DNA from: GCA-003244245 sp035606945
Lineage (GTDB): Bacteria; Actinomycetota; Actinomycetes; Mycobacteriales; Pseudonocardiaceae
Direction: 5' to 3'
DNA: 64,000 nucleotides
Assembly: GCA_035606945.1 (NCBI GenBank)
Contig: DATNDR010000074.1
Coordinates: 1 to 64,000 of the forward strand
Of the stretch, positions 18,744 to 26,649 are shown one piece after another (position 1 is the first letter of the stretch; every line of letters begins with the position of its first letter). Below the pieces are notes generated by a model that did no database searches, was not told the origin of the DNA, and saw only the letters and a program-made list of their open reading frames with translations. The translations under genes were made by a program, and so were the position numbers.

Positions 18744-21134
18744 GTGGCGCAGGCGCTGGACGAAATTAAAATTGGTGGTTTGGGTGCAAGCCGTAAGCGG
18801 GTAGAGGACGACCGGTTTGTAGTAGGTAAGGGCAACTACACCGATGACTTTAAGTTGCCCAACATGGTGCACATGGAGATTCTCCGTAGCCCATTGGCCC
18901 ACGCCCGGATCAAGTCGATCGACACAAGCAAAGCGTGGCAGATCCCCGGTGTACACATGGTGCTCACCGGCGAGATGGCAGCCCAGCACAACTTGGCGTG
19001 GATGCCAACGATTTCCTACGACACCCAACCGGTGCTGGCGACTGACAAGGTCCGTTTCCAGGGTCAGGAAATCGCATGCGTGGTCGCCGACGATCCTTAC
19101 ATCGCCAAGGATGGCTGTGAGGCGATCGTTGTCGAGTACGAACCTCTTCCTGTGATCGTCAACCCTTACCAGGCTGTTGCGGAAGGCGCCCCGATAATCC
19201 GGGACGACAAAGAGGGGCAGACGGACAACATCTGCTACCGGTGGGAGGTCGGTGACCGCGAAGGTACTGAACGCGCGTTCGCCCAGGCCGATTTGGTCTC
19301 GAAGATCGAACTGCACTACCCGCGGTCACACCCGTCACCCATCGAGTGCTGCGGATCGATTGCGGACTACAACCCGTCGACGACCAAGTTGACCGTCTAC
19401 ATGACCACGCAGGCACCGCACATCATCCGGGCCGCAGTGGCGATCGTCGCGGAGCTTCCGGAGCACATGATCCGGATCATCTCGCCGGACATCGGCGGCG
19501 GCTTCGGCAACAAGGTCCCGGTTTACCCGGGCTACGTTTGCTCGATTCTCTGCTCTATCCTGCTTGCCCGGCCGGTTAAGTGGATTGAGGACAAGACCGG
19601 TAACCTCATTTCGACGCACTACGCACGCGACATCTATTACAAGGGTGAGCTGGCGCTACGCAAGGATGGCAAGATTCTTGGCGTGCGGTTCCATTGTGAT
19701 AGCGACAACGGATCGTCCTTCTCGGACGCCCAGCCAACGAAGTTCAAGATCGGCCTGATCCATTCCGCGTTCGCTGCCTACGACATTCCGTTCGGATACA
19801 TGACCGCGCAAGGTCATTATACGAACAAGGCGCCCGGCGGAGTTGCATATCGGTGCTCCTTCCGGATCACCGAAGCGATGTTCTTCCAGGAACGCGCGAT
19901 CCAGGCCGCTGCCGACGATCTGGGCATGGATCAGGCGGCTTTCCGGCGAATCAACCTGGTTAAGGATCACCAGTTCCCCTTCCGAACGCCCTACGGTTTC
20001 CTCCTGGACTCGGGGCAGTTCGAGAAATGTCTCGACGTGGCCTTGAACGCCATCGGCTACGACGATTTCCTGCGGGAGAAGGAGGAAGCACGCGCGCAGG
20101 GTCGGCGACTCGGGATCGGTATCTCAACGATGACCGAGCCGCTCGGGGCCGGTAACAGCCGCGAGTACGACATCCTCGGCATCAAGATGTTCGACTCCGC
20201 GGAGCTGCGGGTGCACCCGAGTGGGAAGGCGATTCTGAAGATCGGATCAAAGACCCAGGGTCAGGGTCACGAGACGACGTTCGCCCAGATCGTCACCCAT
20301 GAGCTCGGCATTCCGGCGGCCGACATCCTCGTACAGCACGGAGACACCGACAACACCCCGTTCGGCATGGGCACGTACGCCTCCCGCAGCACACCGACCG
20401 CGGGTGCAGCGACGTCGATGGTGGCCCGCAAGATCCGTGCCAAGGCTAGGAAGTTGGCAGCACATCTCCTCGAGGTATCCGAAGAGGACGTCGAGTGGGA
20501 GCTCGGCCGCTTCTACGTTCGAGGTGCTCCTAACAATGGCGTGACCATTCAGGAGTGCGCGATGGCCGCCTACGGCAACATGCCCGACGGCATGGAGCCG
20601 GGTCTGGAGAACAACGCCTACTACGACCCGCCGAATATGACGTGGCCGTTCGCGGCGTACATCGTGACGGTAGAAGTCGATCCCGAGACCGGTGTGTGGG
20701 ACGTCTTGCGGATGGTCGCGGTCGATGACTGCGGGGTGCGGATCAACCCGATGATCGTCGAGGGTCAGATCATGGGTGGTATGACCGAGGCCTATGCGAT
20801 GGCCAGCATGCAGTTCATCACCTATGACGCCGAGGGCAACTGCGTGGGCTCGAACTACATGGACTACCTGCTGCCTACTGCGTGGGAAACGCCAGGTTTC
20901 GAACTGCATGAGGTTGTCACGCCGTCGCCGCATCATCCGATCGGCGCTAAGGGTATTGGTGAATGTGCGTGTGTCGGTGGTCCAGCAGCATTTACGAACG
21001 CAGTGCATAATGCTCTGGACGACACCGGGGTCCGCAACATCGACATGCCCTTGCTGCCGCACCGAGTGTGGGAGGCCATGAAGTACAAGCGTGACATCTC
21101 GGGAATGCCTCCACTCAAGACCGACGGCGGCTAA
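18744..21134 (+). CDS. coxL: Form I aerobic carbon monoxide dehydrogenase, large Mo-Cu subunit
   Basis: A 796-residue molybdopterin subunit that oxidises CO to CO2. The form I signature AYRCSFR is present, with the copper-ligating Cys at residue 371. The base Glu lies in GAKGIGECACVGG near residue 740. The cofactor loops GGGFGNKVPVYPG and TQGQGHETTFAQIV are intact. Length is standard. This is the motif that separates true CO dehydrogenases (form I) from form II relatives, so CO oxidation is well supported. Confidence 0.97.
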   Translation: MAQALDEIKIGGLGASRKRVEDDRFVVGKGNYTDDFKLPNMVHMEILRSPLAHARIKSIDTSKAWQIPGVHMVLTGEMAAQHNLAWMPTISYDTQPVLATDKVRFQGQEIACVVADDPYIAKDGCEAIVVEYEPLPVIVNPYQAVAEGAPIIRDDKEGQTDNICYRWEVGDREGTERAFAQADLVSKIELHYPRSHPSPIECCGSIADYNPSTTKLTVYMTTQAPHIIRAAVAIVAELPEHMIRIISPDIGGGFGNKVPVYPGYVCSILCSILLARPVKWIEDKTGNLISTHYARDIYYKGELALRKDGKILGVRFHCDSDNGSSFSDAQPTKFKIGLIHSAFAAYDIPFGYMTAQGHYTNKAPGGVAYRCSFRITEAMFFQERAIQAAADDLGMDQAAFRRINLVKDHQFPFRTPYGFLLDSGQFEKCLDVALNAIGYDDFLREKEEARAQGRRLGIGISTMTEPLGAGNSREYDILGIKMFDSAELRVHPSGKAILKIGSKTQGQGHETTFAQIVTHELGIPAADILVQHGDTDNTPFGMGTYASRSTPTAGAATSMVARKIRAKARKLAAHLLEVSEEDVEWELGRFYVRGAPNNGVTIQECAMAAYGNMPDGMEPGLENNAYYDPPNMTWPFAAYIVTVEVDPETGVWDVLRMVAVDDCGVRINPMIVEGQIMGGMTEAYAMASMQFITYDAEGNCVGSNYMDYLLPTAWETPGFELHEVVTPSPHHPIGAKGIGECACVGGPAAFTNAVHNALDDTGVRNIDMPLLPHRVWEAMKYKRDISGMPPLKTDGG

Positions 21135-21157
21135 ACCATAGGCATAGATAGGTCAGG

Positions 21158-22156
21158 TTGATGACCATGGACGGGTGGGACGTCCTCGAGCGTGCCCGCG
21201 AGTTGTCGCAGCGCGGTGAGGCGTTCGCGTTGGCCACTGTGGTGTGGCGGCGGGGCCCGTCCTCAGGCAAGGAGGGTTGCCGGGCTGTCATTACAGCCTC
21301 AGGGCAGGTGTTCGGCTTCATTGGTGGAGCCTGCGCCGAACCTGTGGTTGTTCGTGAGGCCCGGCATATCCTCGCCGAGGGTGTGCCGCGTCTCGTGTTC
21401 CTCGGCACGCCGGATGAGCTCGAGTCAGTGGCCGTCCGCGAGGGCATCAGCTACGTACCGATGTCCTGCCAGAGCGAGGGCGCCCTGGAGATCTACATCG
21501 AGCCTGTGCAGCCTAAGACCCACCTTATTGTGATCGGACGATCACCGATGGTCGAAGCCCTCGTTGAGATGGGTCAGGCGATTGGTTGGCGGGCAGTACT
21601 CGTCGATCCGGACGGCGGTTCGGCGCAGAGTCATCCGTCGGCGCACCACGTGGTCAGCGAACTTGACCTGAAGGCGGCTGGGGTGGACGAGCGCTCTCTC
21701 GTGGTAGTGGCCACGCAGGGTCATCACGACGAGGAAGCGGTCGAGCAGGCGTTGCTTGCGGGGCCCGCCTACGTAGGTTTGGTGGGCTCGCGTCCGCGGG
21801 CGAAATCTGTGCTGGAGTTCTTGGAAAGCCGTGGGTTGTCCAAGGAGGCCTTGGCTCGGGTGAAGGTGCCGGCTGGCCTGGATCTCGGGAGAGTCTCGCA
21901 TCGCGAGATCGCCGTGGGGATCCTGGCTGAGTTGGTGCAAATGAGGGCGTCCGGCGAGCTAGTCAAGGGTGTGCCGCAAGAGGTGCCGGAAATTGCCGAA
22001 GCGGTCGACCCGGTGTGTGGCATGACGGTGGAGGTGGTGTCCGCGCAGCACAAGGTGGATCACGACGGAACCACCTACTACTTCTGTTGCCCGGGATGCG
22101 CGAGGGCGTTTAAGAACGATCCCGGGGAATTTGTCGGGTCGGGGACGAAGTCGTGA
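21158..22156 (+). CDS. coxF: XdhC/CoxF-like maturation protein fused to a YHS domain
   Basis: 332 residues. The N-terminal XdhC_CoxI domain covers about 1-100 (GFIGGACAEPVVVREA). A Rossmann-type XdhC C-terminal domain follows at about 105-250 (HLIVIGRSPMVEAL, GLVGSRPRAK). A YHS domain lies at about 283-328, with VDPVCGMTVE and YYFCCPGCARAF. XdhC-like proteins serve the sulfuration or assembly of Mo hydroxylases. In Oligotropha, CoxE and CoxF are implicated in copper insertion. YHS domains bind metal, so this fusion may deliver copper. The symbol is by analogy. Confidence 0.85.
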   Translation: MMTMDGWDVLERARELSQRGEAFALATVVWRRGPSSGKEGCRAVITASGQVFGFIGGACAEPVVVREARHILAEGVPRLVFLGTPDELESVAVREGISYVPMSCQSEGALEIYIEPVQPKTHLIVIGRSPMVEALVEMGQAIGWRAVLVDPDGGSAQSHPSAHHVVSELDLKAAGVDERSLVVVATQGHHDEEAVEQALLAGPAYVGLVGSRPRAKSVLEFLESRGLSKEALARVKVPAGLDLGRVSHREIAVGILAELVQMRASGELVKGVPQEVPEIAEAVDPVCGMTVEVVSAQHKVDHDGTTYYFCCPGCARAFKNDPGEFVGSGTKS

Positions 22157-22201
22157 ATCGCATGCACGAACCCGCGAGTGGTAGGGGAGAGCGAGTAGTC
22201 G

Positions 22202-22765
22202 ATGCTGATTGAAAACGAGTTCGAGGTTGCTGCACCGATCGAGCAAGTGTGGAAGCACATGCAAGACGTGCCGCGGATCGCGCCTTGCTTGCCTGGTGCC
22301 GAGCTCATCGATGTCAACGGCGACGTGTACAAGGGCCGCGTGACGACCAAGATGGGGCCCGTAAAGCTCCAGTTCCTGGGCACCGCAAAGATCGTCCAGC
22401 GCGACGAGGCGGCTAAGCGGATCGTCATGGACGCGTCCGGGTCGGAAGAAAAGGGCAAGGGCCAGGCCACCATGAAGGTGACGTCGACAATGGCGCCTTC
22501 AGGTAGTGGGACGCGCGTGAAGGTGGCCCAAGACATTCAGCTCTCCGGTGCAGCTGCCCAGTTCGGACGCGGCATGGTGCAGGACGTCACTAGCGTCATC
22601 ATGAGAAGTTTCGCCAAGTGCATCGCGGATGATATCGGGCGCGCATCACGTGGCGAGGCAGCCGTGACACGGGAAGCTGTCCCGGTGAAGGGGTTCAGCA
22701 TTGCCATGCAGGCGACGATGACTGCGTTGAAGCGGTTCTTCGGTCGACTTTTCGGCCGGGGATAG
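22202..22765 (+). CDS. coxG: CoxG, SRPBCC-fold CO dehydrogenase accessory protein
   Basis: A 187-residue CoxG family member. The START/SRPBCC domain spans residues 1-150, starting with ENEFEVAAPIEQVWKHMQDV and PRIAPCLPGAEL. An amphipathic basic C-terminal segment (ALKRFFGRLFGRG) suits membrane contact. CoxG proteins couple CO dehydrogenase to the membrane, apparently by carrying quinone. It lies directly after the CoxF-like gene and directly before a series of tiny membrane proteins. Confidence 0.92.
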   Translation: MLIENEFEVAAPIEQVWKHMQDVPRIAPCLPGAELIDVNGDVYKGRVTTKMGPVKLQFLGTAKIVQRDEAAKRIVMDASGSEEKGKGQATMKVTSTMAPSGSGTRVKVAQDIQLSGAAAQFGRGMVQDVTSVIMRSFAKCIADDIGRASRGEAAVTREAVPVKGFSIAMQATMTALKRFFGRLFGRG

Positions 22766-22802
22766 TCGTGATAACGATCCATGAGCGAAAGAGAGGGCGA
22801 GT

Positions 22803-23069
22803 ATGGTAGTTTGGTGGATTTGCGCTTTGATCTTGCTCTTCGTGGTGCTGCCGCTCGAGGCGGTCTTGTTGAACCGAATTGTCACGCCTGTGGATCGGAT
22901 CCGCAAGACGGTGGATGACATTCTGTACAATGGTGTCATTTTGACCGGCGAGCTTGATAATTTGCCAGCGATGTTGGCAGAGACGGACGCTACGGTTCAC
23001 GAGGTCGGTATTGGGGCCACGCGCTACGCGAAGCGCGCAGGCGGCTTAGCTGAAGCCCTTGGAGTCTAG
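22803..23069 (+). CDS. Small membrane protein 1 of the cox operon
   Basis: 88 residues. One hydrophobic N-terminal segment (residues 3-25, VWWICALILLFVVLPLEAVL) is followed by an amphipathic cytoplasmic or periplasmic part beginning LLNRIVTPVDRIRKTVDDI. An AGAGGGCG site precedes the ATG. No family recognised. Same strand and close spacing after coxG argue for co-transcription. The layout (one membrane helix plus a Leu/Ile/Val heptad-like tail) recurs in the next genes. Confidence 0.7.
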   Translation: MVVWWICALILLFVVLPLEAVLLNRIVTPVDRIRKTVDDILYNGVILTGELDNLPAMLAETDATVHEVGIGATRYAKRAGGLAEALGV

Positions 23070-23111
23070 CACGCGGATGACCTGAGGACCTATGGAGGGA
23101 GAGGAGGACCT

Positions 23112-23339
23112 ATGACTGCAGTCGGAGCGGTCAGTATACTGGCCGTCGTATTGATATTCGCCGTTTTGGTCATCTCGCTGTTAAAGGTGATTTTTCAGCT
23201 TAAGCATGTCGCGTGGACCCTGGGCGCCATCATCGTCGGCGTCAACGCGATCGCCTATCAGCTGAGGACGGTTCCCGAGGTTGTACCGAGGGTAAACAAT
23301 AACCTCGCACCCGTACGAGCTTTGGCAGAACAGCTTTAA
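23112..23339 (+). CDS. Small membrane protein 2 of the cox operon
   Basis: 75 residues. A hydrophobic segment covers residues 5-27, and a second weaker one covers about 33-48. A short tail (TVPEVVPRVNNNLAPVRALA) follows, in which prolines alternate with aliphatic residues. A GGGAGAGGAGG site lies 4-8 bases before the ATG. Not recognised as a known family. Confidence 0.68.
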   Translation: MTAVGAVSILAVVLIFAVLVISLLKVIFQLKHVAWTLGAIIVGVNAIAYQLRTVPEVVPRVNNNLAPVRALAEQL

Positions 23340-23393
23340 ACACTCGGCGGCGATCGACGAAGGTGAGCGTTAATATCGTAGAAGGAGTGGAAG

Positions 23394-23573
23394 ATGCACG
23401 AGTTCTCGTGTGCCCATCAAGAATGTGCTTCACAGTTCACCGCTCACGACAAAGCCAGCTTGATGAAGCAGGTTGCTGATCATCTCAAGGATGCGCACGC
23501 CGTGCAGACTCCGACCCAGACACTTTTGGGTTACCTTGAGACAGTTTCTGTAACGTCAACGCCTGACCGTTAA
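23394..23573 (+). CDS. DUF1059-like small Cys/His protein
   Basis: 59 residues starting at the ATG with AGAAGGAG upstream. Two cysteines (FSCAHQEC) and a downstream HLKDAH histidine pair match the pattern of DUF1059 proteins, which have a FxCxxxxC then H-x3-5-H arrangement and may bind zinc. It is soluble, unlike its neighbours in the same operon. Role in CO oxidation unknown. Confidence 0.72.
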   Translation: MHEFSCAHQECASQFTAHDKASLMKQVADHLKDAHAVQTPTQTLLGYLETVSVTSTPDR

Positions 23574-23626
23574 TTCTTCTGAGTCCAGTGTAATAACAAC
23601 TGCTACCGCGAAAGGAGGCCCGCGCG

Positions 23627-23911
23627 ATGGTGTTGCTTGCGGAACAGGCACCCGGACCACCTGAGGCGCACCTGTTTGGCTGGTACCTGGGTTTCGCTAT
23701 TGCTGTCATCATGCTCGCCGTGGTGGTCGCATGTGTCGCCCCAATTCTGGTCCTTGCTGCTCGAATCGCTCGTCAGGCTCCACAGATCAACCAGGCCCTG
23801 CAACAGTCATACCGAAGCACGCTTCCGTTGGCTGACCTTCGGCAAACGATTGACCACGCTGAGGTCATCATCGGAGGTTTGGAACGCGTACGAGCTAGGC
23901 TTGGAGGCTGA
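23627..23911 (+). CDS. Small membrane protein 3 of the cox operon
   Basis: 94 residues. A short N-terminal extension with EQAPGPPEAH precedes one strong membrane helix (about 19-45). An amphipathic tail then contains QINQALQQSYRSTLPL and AEVIIGGLERVRARL. An AAAGGAGG site precedes the ATG. Its stop overlaps the next start (TGATGATG), so the two are translationally coupled. Family not recognised. Confidence 0.7.
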   Translation: MVLLAEQAPGPPEAHLFGWYLGFAIAVIMLAVVVACVAPILVLAARIARQAPQINQALQQSYRSTLPLADLRQTIDHAEVIIGGLERVRARLGG

Positions 23912-24246
23912 TGATGCCATTTCTATTGGGATATGCGGGTGCGCCTGACGGATATGCACCTGAAGAGGCCACCTTCTGGTGGGTCGCGATAGGAATGGCC
24001 GTTGCGGTCATAGTCGTGGTCATTCTATTGCTGAGTTCACTTGTTTCGATGGTCAGGTCCATCGACCGAAGCGTGGTCGGAGTGCGAGACACCCTACGTG
24101 CGATTCCGCAGAATACCGCTAATTGCGCGCTCATTCCCATTACGGCTGACAGGGTGGAGGCGGTACTGGCGGAGGGTCTGCAGCATCACCTGTTCTTGAC
24201 CAGAGTACTGACCGGCTCTGGGACGCCGACGGGCGGAAAGGGCTAG
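23911..24246 (+). CDS. Small membrane protein 4 of the cox operon
   Basis: 111 residues. The N-terminal 20 residues resemble a GAPDGYAPEEATFWW motif partly shared with the preceding protein (PGPPEAHLFGWY). One membrane helix lies at about 24-46, then a tail starting SMVRSIDRSVVGVRDTLRAIP. That tail is similar in pattern to small membrane protein 1 (VDRIRKTVDDI). It overlaps the previous gene and is 2 bases from the next. Confidence 0.7.
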   Translation: MMPFLLGYAGAPDGYAPEEATFWWVAIGMAVAVIVVVILLLSSLVSMVRSIDRSVVGVRDTLRAIPQNTANCALIPITADRVEAVLAEGLQHHLFLTRVLTGSGTPTGGKG

Positions 24247-24248
24247 AC

Positions 24249-24611
24249 ATGACTCTTGTTATCGTGACGATAGTCGTCGTCGCGGCGTTGGTCGGTGTGT
24301 TGTTCTTCTTCCTGCTCGTTATCGGGGTGCTGCTCAACCGTGTCGCGGACAACCTCGATGACTGCTTAGGAAACGTGAAGACAATTGCCCAGCAGGCCGA
24401 GCCCGTGCTTCCTGGGATCGAGCATATCAACCGTACCGGTGGCGTGGTGTCGGGTGCCCTGCCGCTGTTGTATGGGGGTGGTGACAAGATCGCAGCTAAG
24501 CTGGCTGCTCCTACGGCAGCTCCGGTGAATGGGCACACCAATGTGCCAGCTTCTGGTCGCCGTCGGTCTCGTCTGATGGACACTGTTGGTTTCCGGGCGC
24601 GCAAGCACTAG
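24249..24611 (+). CDS. Small membrane protein 5 of the cox operon
   Basis: 120 residues. An N-terminal membrane helix (residues 2-28) is followed by LLNRVADNLDDCLGNVKTIA, which parallels LLNRIVTPVDRIRKTVDDI in small membrane protein 1. A GlyGly segment (LLYGGGDKIAAKL) follows, and the tail is basic. It is the last gene before a strong terminator. Paralogy among the small proteins is inferred from layout and these short matches only. Confidence 0.7.
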   Translation: MTLVIVTIVVVAALVGVLFFFLLVIGVLLNRVADNLDDCLGNVKTIAQQAEPVLPGIEHINRTGGVVSGALPLLYGGGDKIAAKLAAPTAAPVNGHTNVPASGRRRSRLMDTVGFRARKH

Positions 24612-24657
24612 AGGTACGCACGGCTCGCTTTTCACAGTACTTCGCTGGTAGCAGTTG

Positions 24658-24700
24658 AAATATCGGGGCGGCGACCAACCTGGTCGCCGCCCCGATATTT
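24658..24700. terminator. Bidirectional intrinsic terminator between convergent cox arms
   Basis: A perfect 20-bp inverted repeat (24658-24677 and 24681-24700) with a 3-base loop. It has A's on the left and T's on the right flank, so it can terminate both the coxM-to-small-gene operon and the converging coxD-E operon. Both last genes end within 50 bases of it. Confidence 0.92.
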
Positions 24701-24713
24701 TGCAATTTTCAGT

Positions 24714-25157
24714 TCAGACTATGGGAGTGTCGTCAGGACCCCGCTTGGCAAGGGGGCCAGTGAGTTCAGACTCGTATGAGCCGATCCAATGATCGTCCCA
24801 GTGCTGGTCATACTTGATTTCATTGCAGTGTGGATTATAGACCGCCGCCAGTTCCTGGCAGATCTGCTCTCGGTGAGATCTCGCCCATCCCGCGACCTCA
24901 TAGGTGCAGATGTGCAGCTTCCATCGGGAACCAGCCCGCCCAATCCAACAGTTGGCACGCGGATGTTTGAAGGGGAAGCCCGCTTCAGCCATGTTGTCGG
25001 CGTGACCGACGTAGATGACCGCGTAGCGATCCGGCTTAGTCTCGGGATCGGGCTTATACATGATGGCAAAGACTGCCGGCCGCTTGGGAGGCGTCCAACC
25101 GCCGAGGATCCGCGGGCCCTCGAAGGAGTACCCGGCGAGCGAACCGAGGCGGATCAT
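24714..25157 (-). CDS. GIY-YIG-like hypothetical protein of the cox locus
   Basis: 147 residues. Features reminiscent of GIY-YIG domains: RYAVIYVGHADNMAEAG in the first half, an arginine in a basic helix and a late acidic EL before YNPHCN. The match is weak and some core residues differ, so nuclease activity is not claimed. It is the last gene of the coxD-coxE operon on the - strand. Confidence 0.55.
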   Translation of the reverse strand: MIRLGSLAGYSFEGPRILGGWTPPKRPAVFAIMYKPDPETKPDRYAVIYVGHADNMAEAGFPFKHPRANCWIGRAGSRWKLHICTYEVAGWARSHREQICQELAAVYNPHCNEIKYDQHWDDHWIGSYESELTGPLAKRGPDDTPIV

Positions 25158-25193
25158 GTCCCGACCTGTGCATTCATCTGAGATGTCCTCGTG

Positions 25194-25487
25194 TCAGATC
25201 TCGTCGATTTCGTCGTCTTCTGCTTCACTCACGGCCTCGACGCGGACGATGGGAAACACCGGCAGCCCGGCCTTCTGCACTGCGTCGACAAAGTGTTCCT
25301 TACCCTTCTTGATCGCTTCATCCCGATCGCCGGCGAACACGACGACCTGCGCGCCGTAGCGATTGGTGCCAATGCCCGTGGCGATGCCACTGATCGGTGC
25401 GACGGCATCAGCCAACTCGACGACCTCTTCAAGCTTCATGATGCGGTCACCTTCGGCTTCGATGCCGACGCTCCATCTCATCAACAT
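25194..25487 (-). CDS. Hypothetical acidic protein downstream of coxE
   Basis: 97 residues from the ATG at 25487. The start gives RWSVGIEAEGDRIMKLEEV, followed by a Gly-rich turn (ISGIATGIGTNRYGAQVVVF) and a very acidic end. It lies 13 bases after coxE and overlaps no other gene, so it is likely co-transcribed. Family not recognised. Confidence 0.6.
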   Translation of the reverse strand: MLMRWSVGIEAEGDRIMKLEEVVELADAVAPISGIATGIGTNRYGAQVVVFAGDRDEAIKKGKEHFVDAVQKAGLPVFPIVRVEAVSEAEDDEIDEI

Positions 25488-25500
25488 AGCCCCAGTCTCC

Positions 25501-26649
25501 CTAACTGAGCTTCGGCAGCAGCGTGGCAAGTTCTTCAAGGCTGCTCAGGTCGTGACCGGACAGTAGGACGTCGATGTGTGGTTGTGCTGCCATCATGCCG
25601 ACGGTCTGAGGCTGGTAGTCAGCGTTGTTGCCTTTGTGCGGGTTCATCCACACGATGTTGTGGCACAGCCGGGACAGGCGCTCCATCGAGTCGGAAAGAA
25701 GCTCGGGATCTCCGCGGTCGAGACCGTCAGAGCAGATCACGACGACGCCACCGCGGCACATGCCTCTGCGGCCCCATTTGCGCACGAACCTGTCGATCGA
25801 CTCGCCAATCCGGGTGCCGCCCTCCCAGTCGACCACAAGCTTCGCGGCGCGCTCGAGTGCCTCATCCGGCTTGCGTGTCTGAAGTGGTTTGGTTACCTGG
25901 GTGAGGCGAGTGCCGAAGCAGAACACCTCGACTTTCTGCGAGGCGCGCTTGGCCGAATACGCGAACTGAAGGAGTGCACGCGAATAGTCGGACATGGAGC
26001 CGGAGACGTCGAGAATGAGGATCAGCGGGCGTAGCCGCACGCGACGCCGACGCCAGTACAAATCGACCATCTCGCCGTTCGTACGCATCGACTCACGTAT
26101 TGTTCGGCGCATGTCCGGCCGCCGCCCGTCGTTGGCCGTCCTGGTGCGACGGGTGCGACGTTTGGGCGGCGTGAACTTGATGCGCGCCATAATGCGCCGG
26201 ATCGCGGCGAGTTCTTCATCGGTGCACTCACTGAACGAGCGGTGCTTGAGCGTCTCGACGTTCGAGGCCATCAACCCGAGGAGCGTTTCCTCCTCCTGCT
26301 CCTTGCCTGACGGCTCGGTGGCGGGGATCTCGAAGGCTGCCTCTGCCTCGGCCGCAGCTTGCGCCTTGATCTTCAACATCTTCTGGACCGGCGCGTCGGA
26401 TGCCAGGAAGAACGCCTTGAAGACCTCGTCGTAGAGCGGAAGGTCTTCACGCCGGACAACCATGGTGGTTCGTCCGGCCCAGTACAAATCGAGAAGATCG
26501 GTTGGATCCAGCGGCGCCATCGCTGCGCAGTAGGTCAGGATATCACCCGATCCTATCGCCAATCCCTTAGCGCGTAGTGCGCGGCCGAACTCGACGAGGA
26601 CCGTAACGAAGCCATTGTGGTTACCGGCCATCGGTCTCACGGGTCTCAA
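25501..26649 (-). CDS. coxE: CoxE, von Willebrand factor A-domain protein
   Basis: A 382-residue vWA protein. The C-terminal domain holds the MIDAS motif DVSGSMSDYS at about residues 213-222, with the later Thr/Asp positions in CSDGLDRGDPELL. The N-terminal half is helical and charged. CoxE works with the AAA+ protein CoxD in assembling the Mo-Cu-S site, with a proposed part in copper insertion. Its start overlaps the coxD stop (ATGA). Confidence 0.92.
   Translation of the reverse strand: MRPVRPMAGNHNGFVTVLVEFGRALRAKGLAIGSGDILTYCAAMAPLDPTDLLDLYWAGRTTMVVRREDLPLYDEVFKAFFLASDAPVQKMLKIKAQAAAEAEAAFEIPATEPSGKEQEEETLLGLMASNVETLKHRSFSECTDEELAAIRRIMARIKFTPPKRRTRRTRTANDGRRPDMRRTIRESMRTNGEMVDLYWRRRRVRLRPLILILDVSGSMSDYSRALLQFAYSAKRASQKVEVFCFGTRLTQVTKPLQTRKPDEALERAAKLVVDWEGGTRIGESIDRFVRKWGRRGMCRGGVVVICSDGLDRGDPELLSDSMERLSRLCHNIVWMNPHKGNNADYQPQTVGMMAAQPHIDVLLSGHDLSSLEELATLLPKLS

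Noticed and set aside
18744..21134. Form II CO dehydrogenase or another xanthine oxidase-type enzyme
   Set aside because: The active-site loop is AYRCSFR, the form I signature. Form II enzymes have AYRGAGR.
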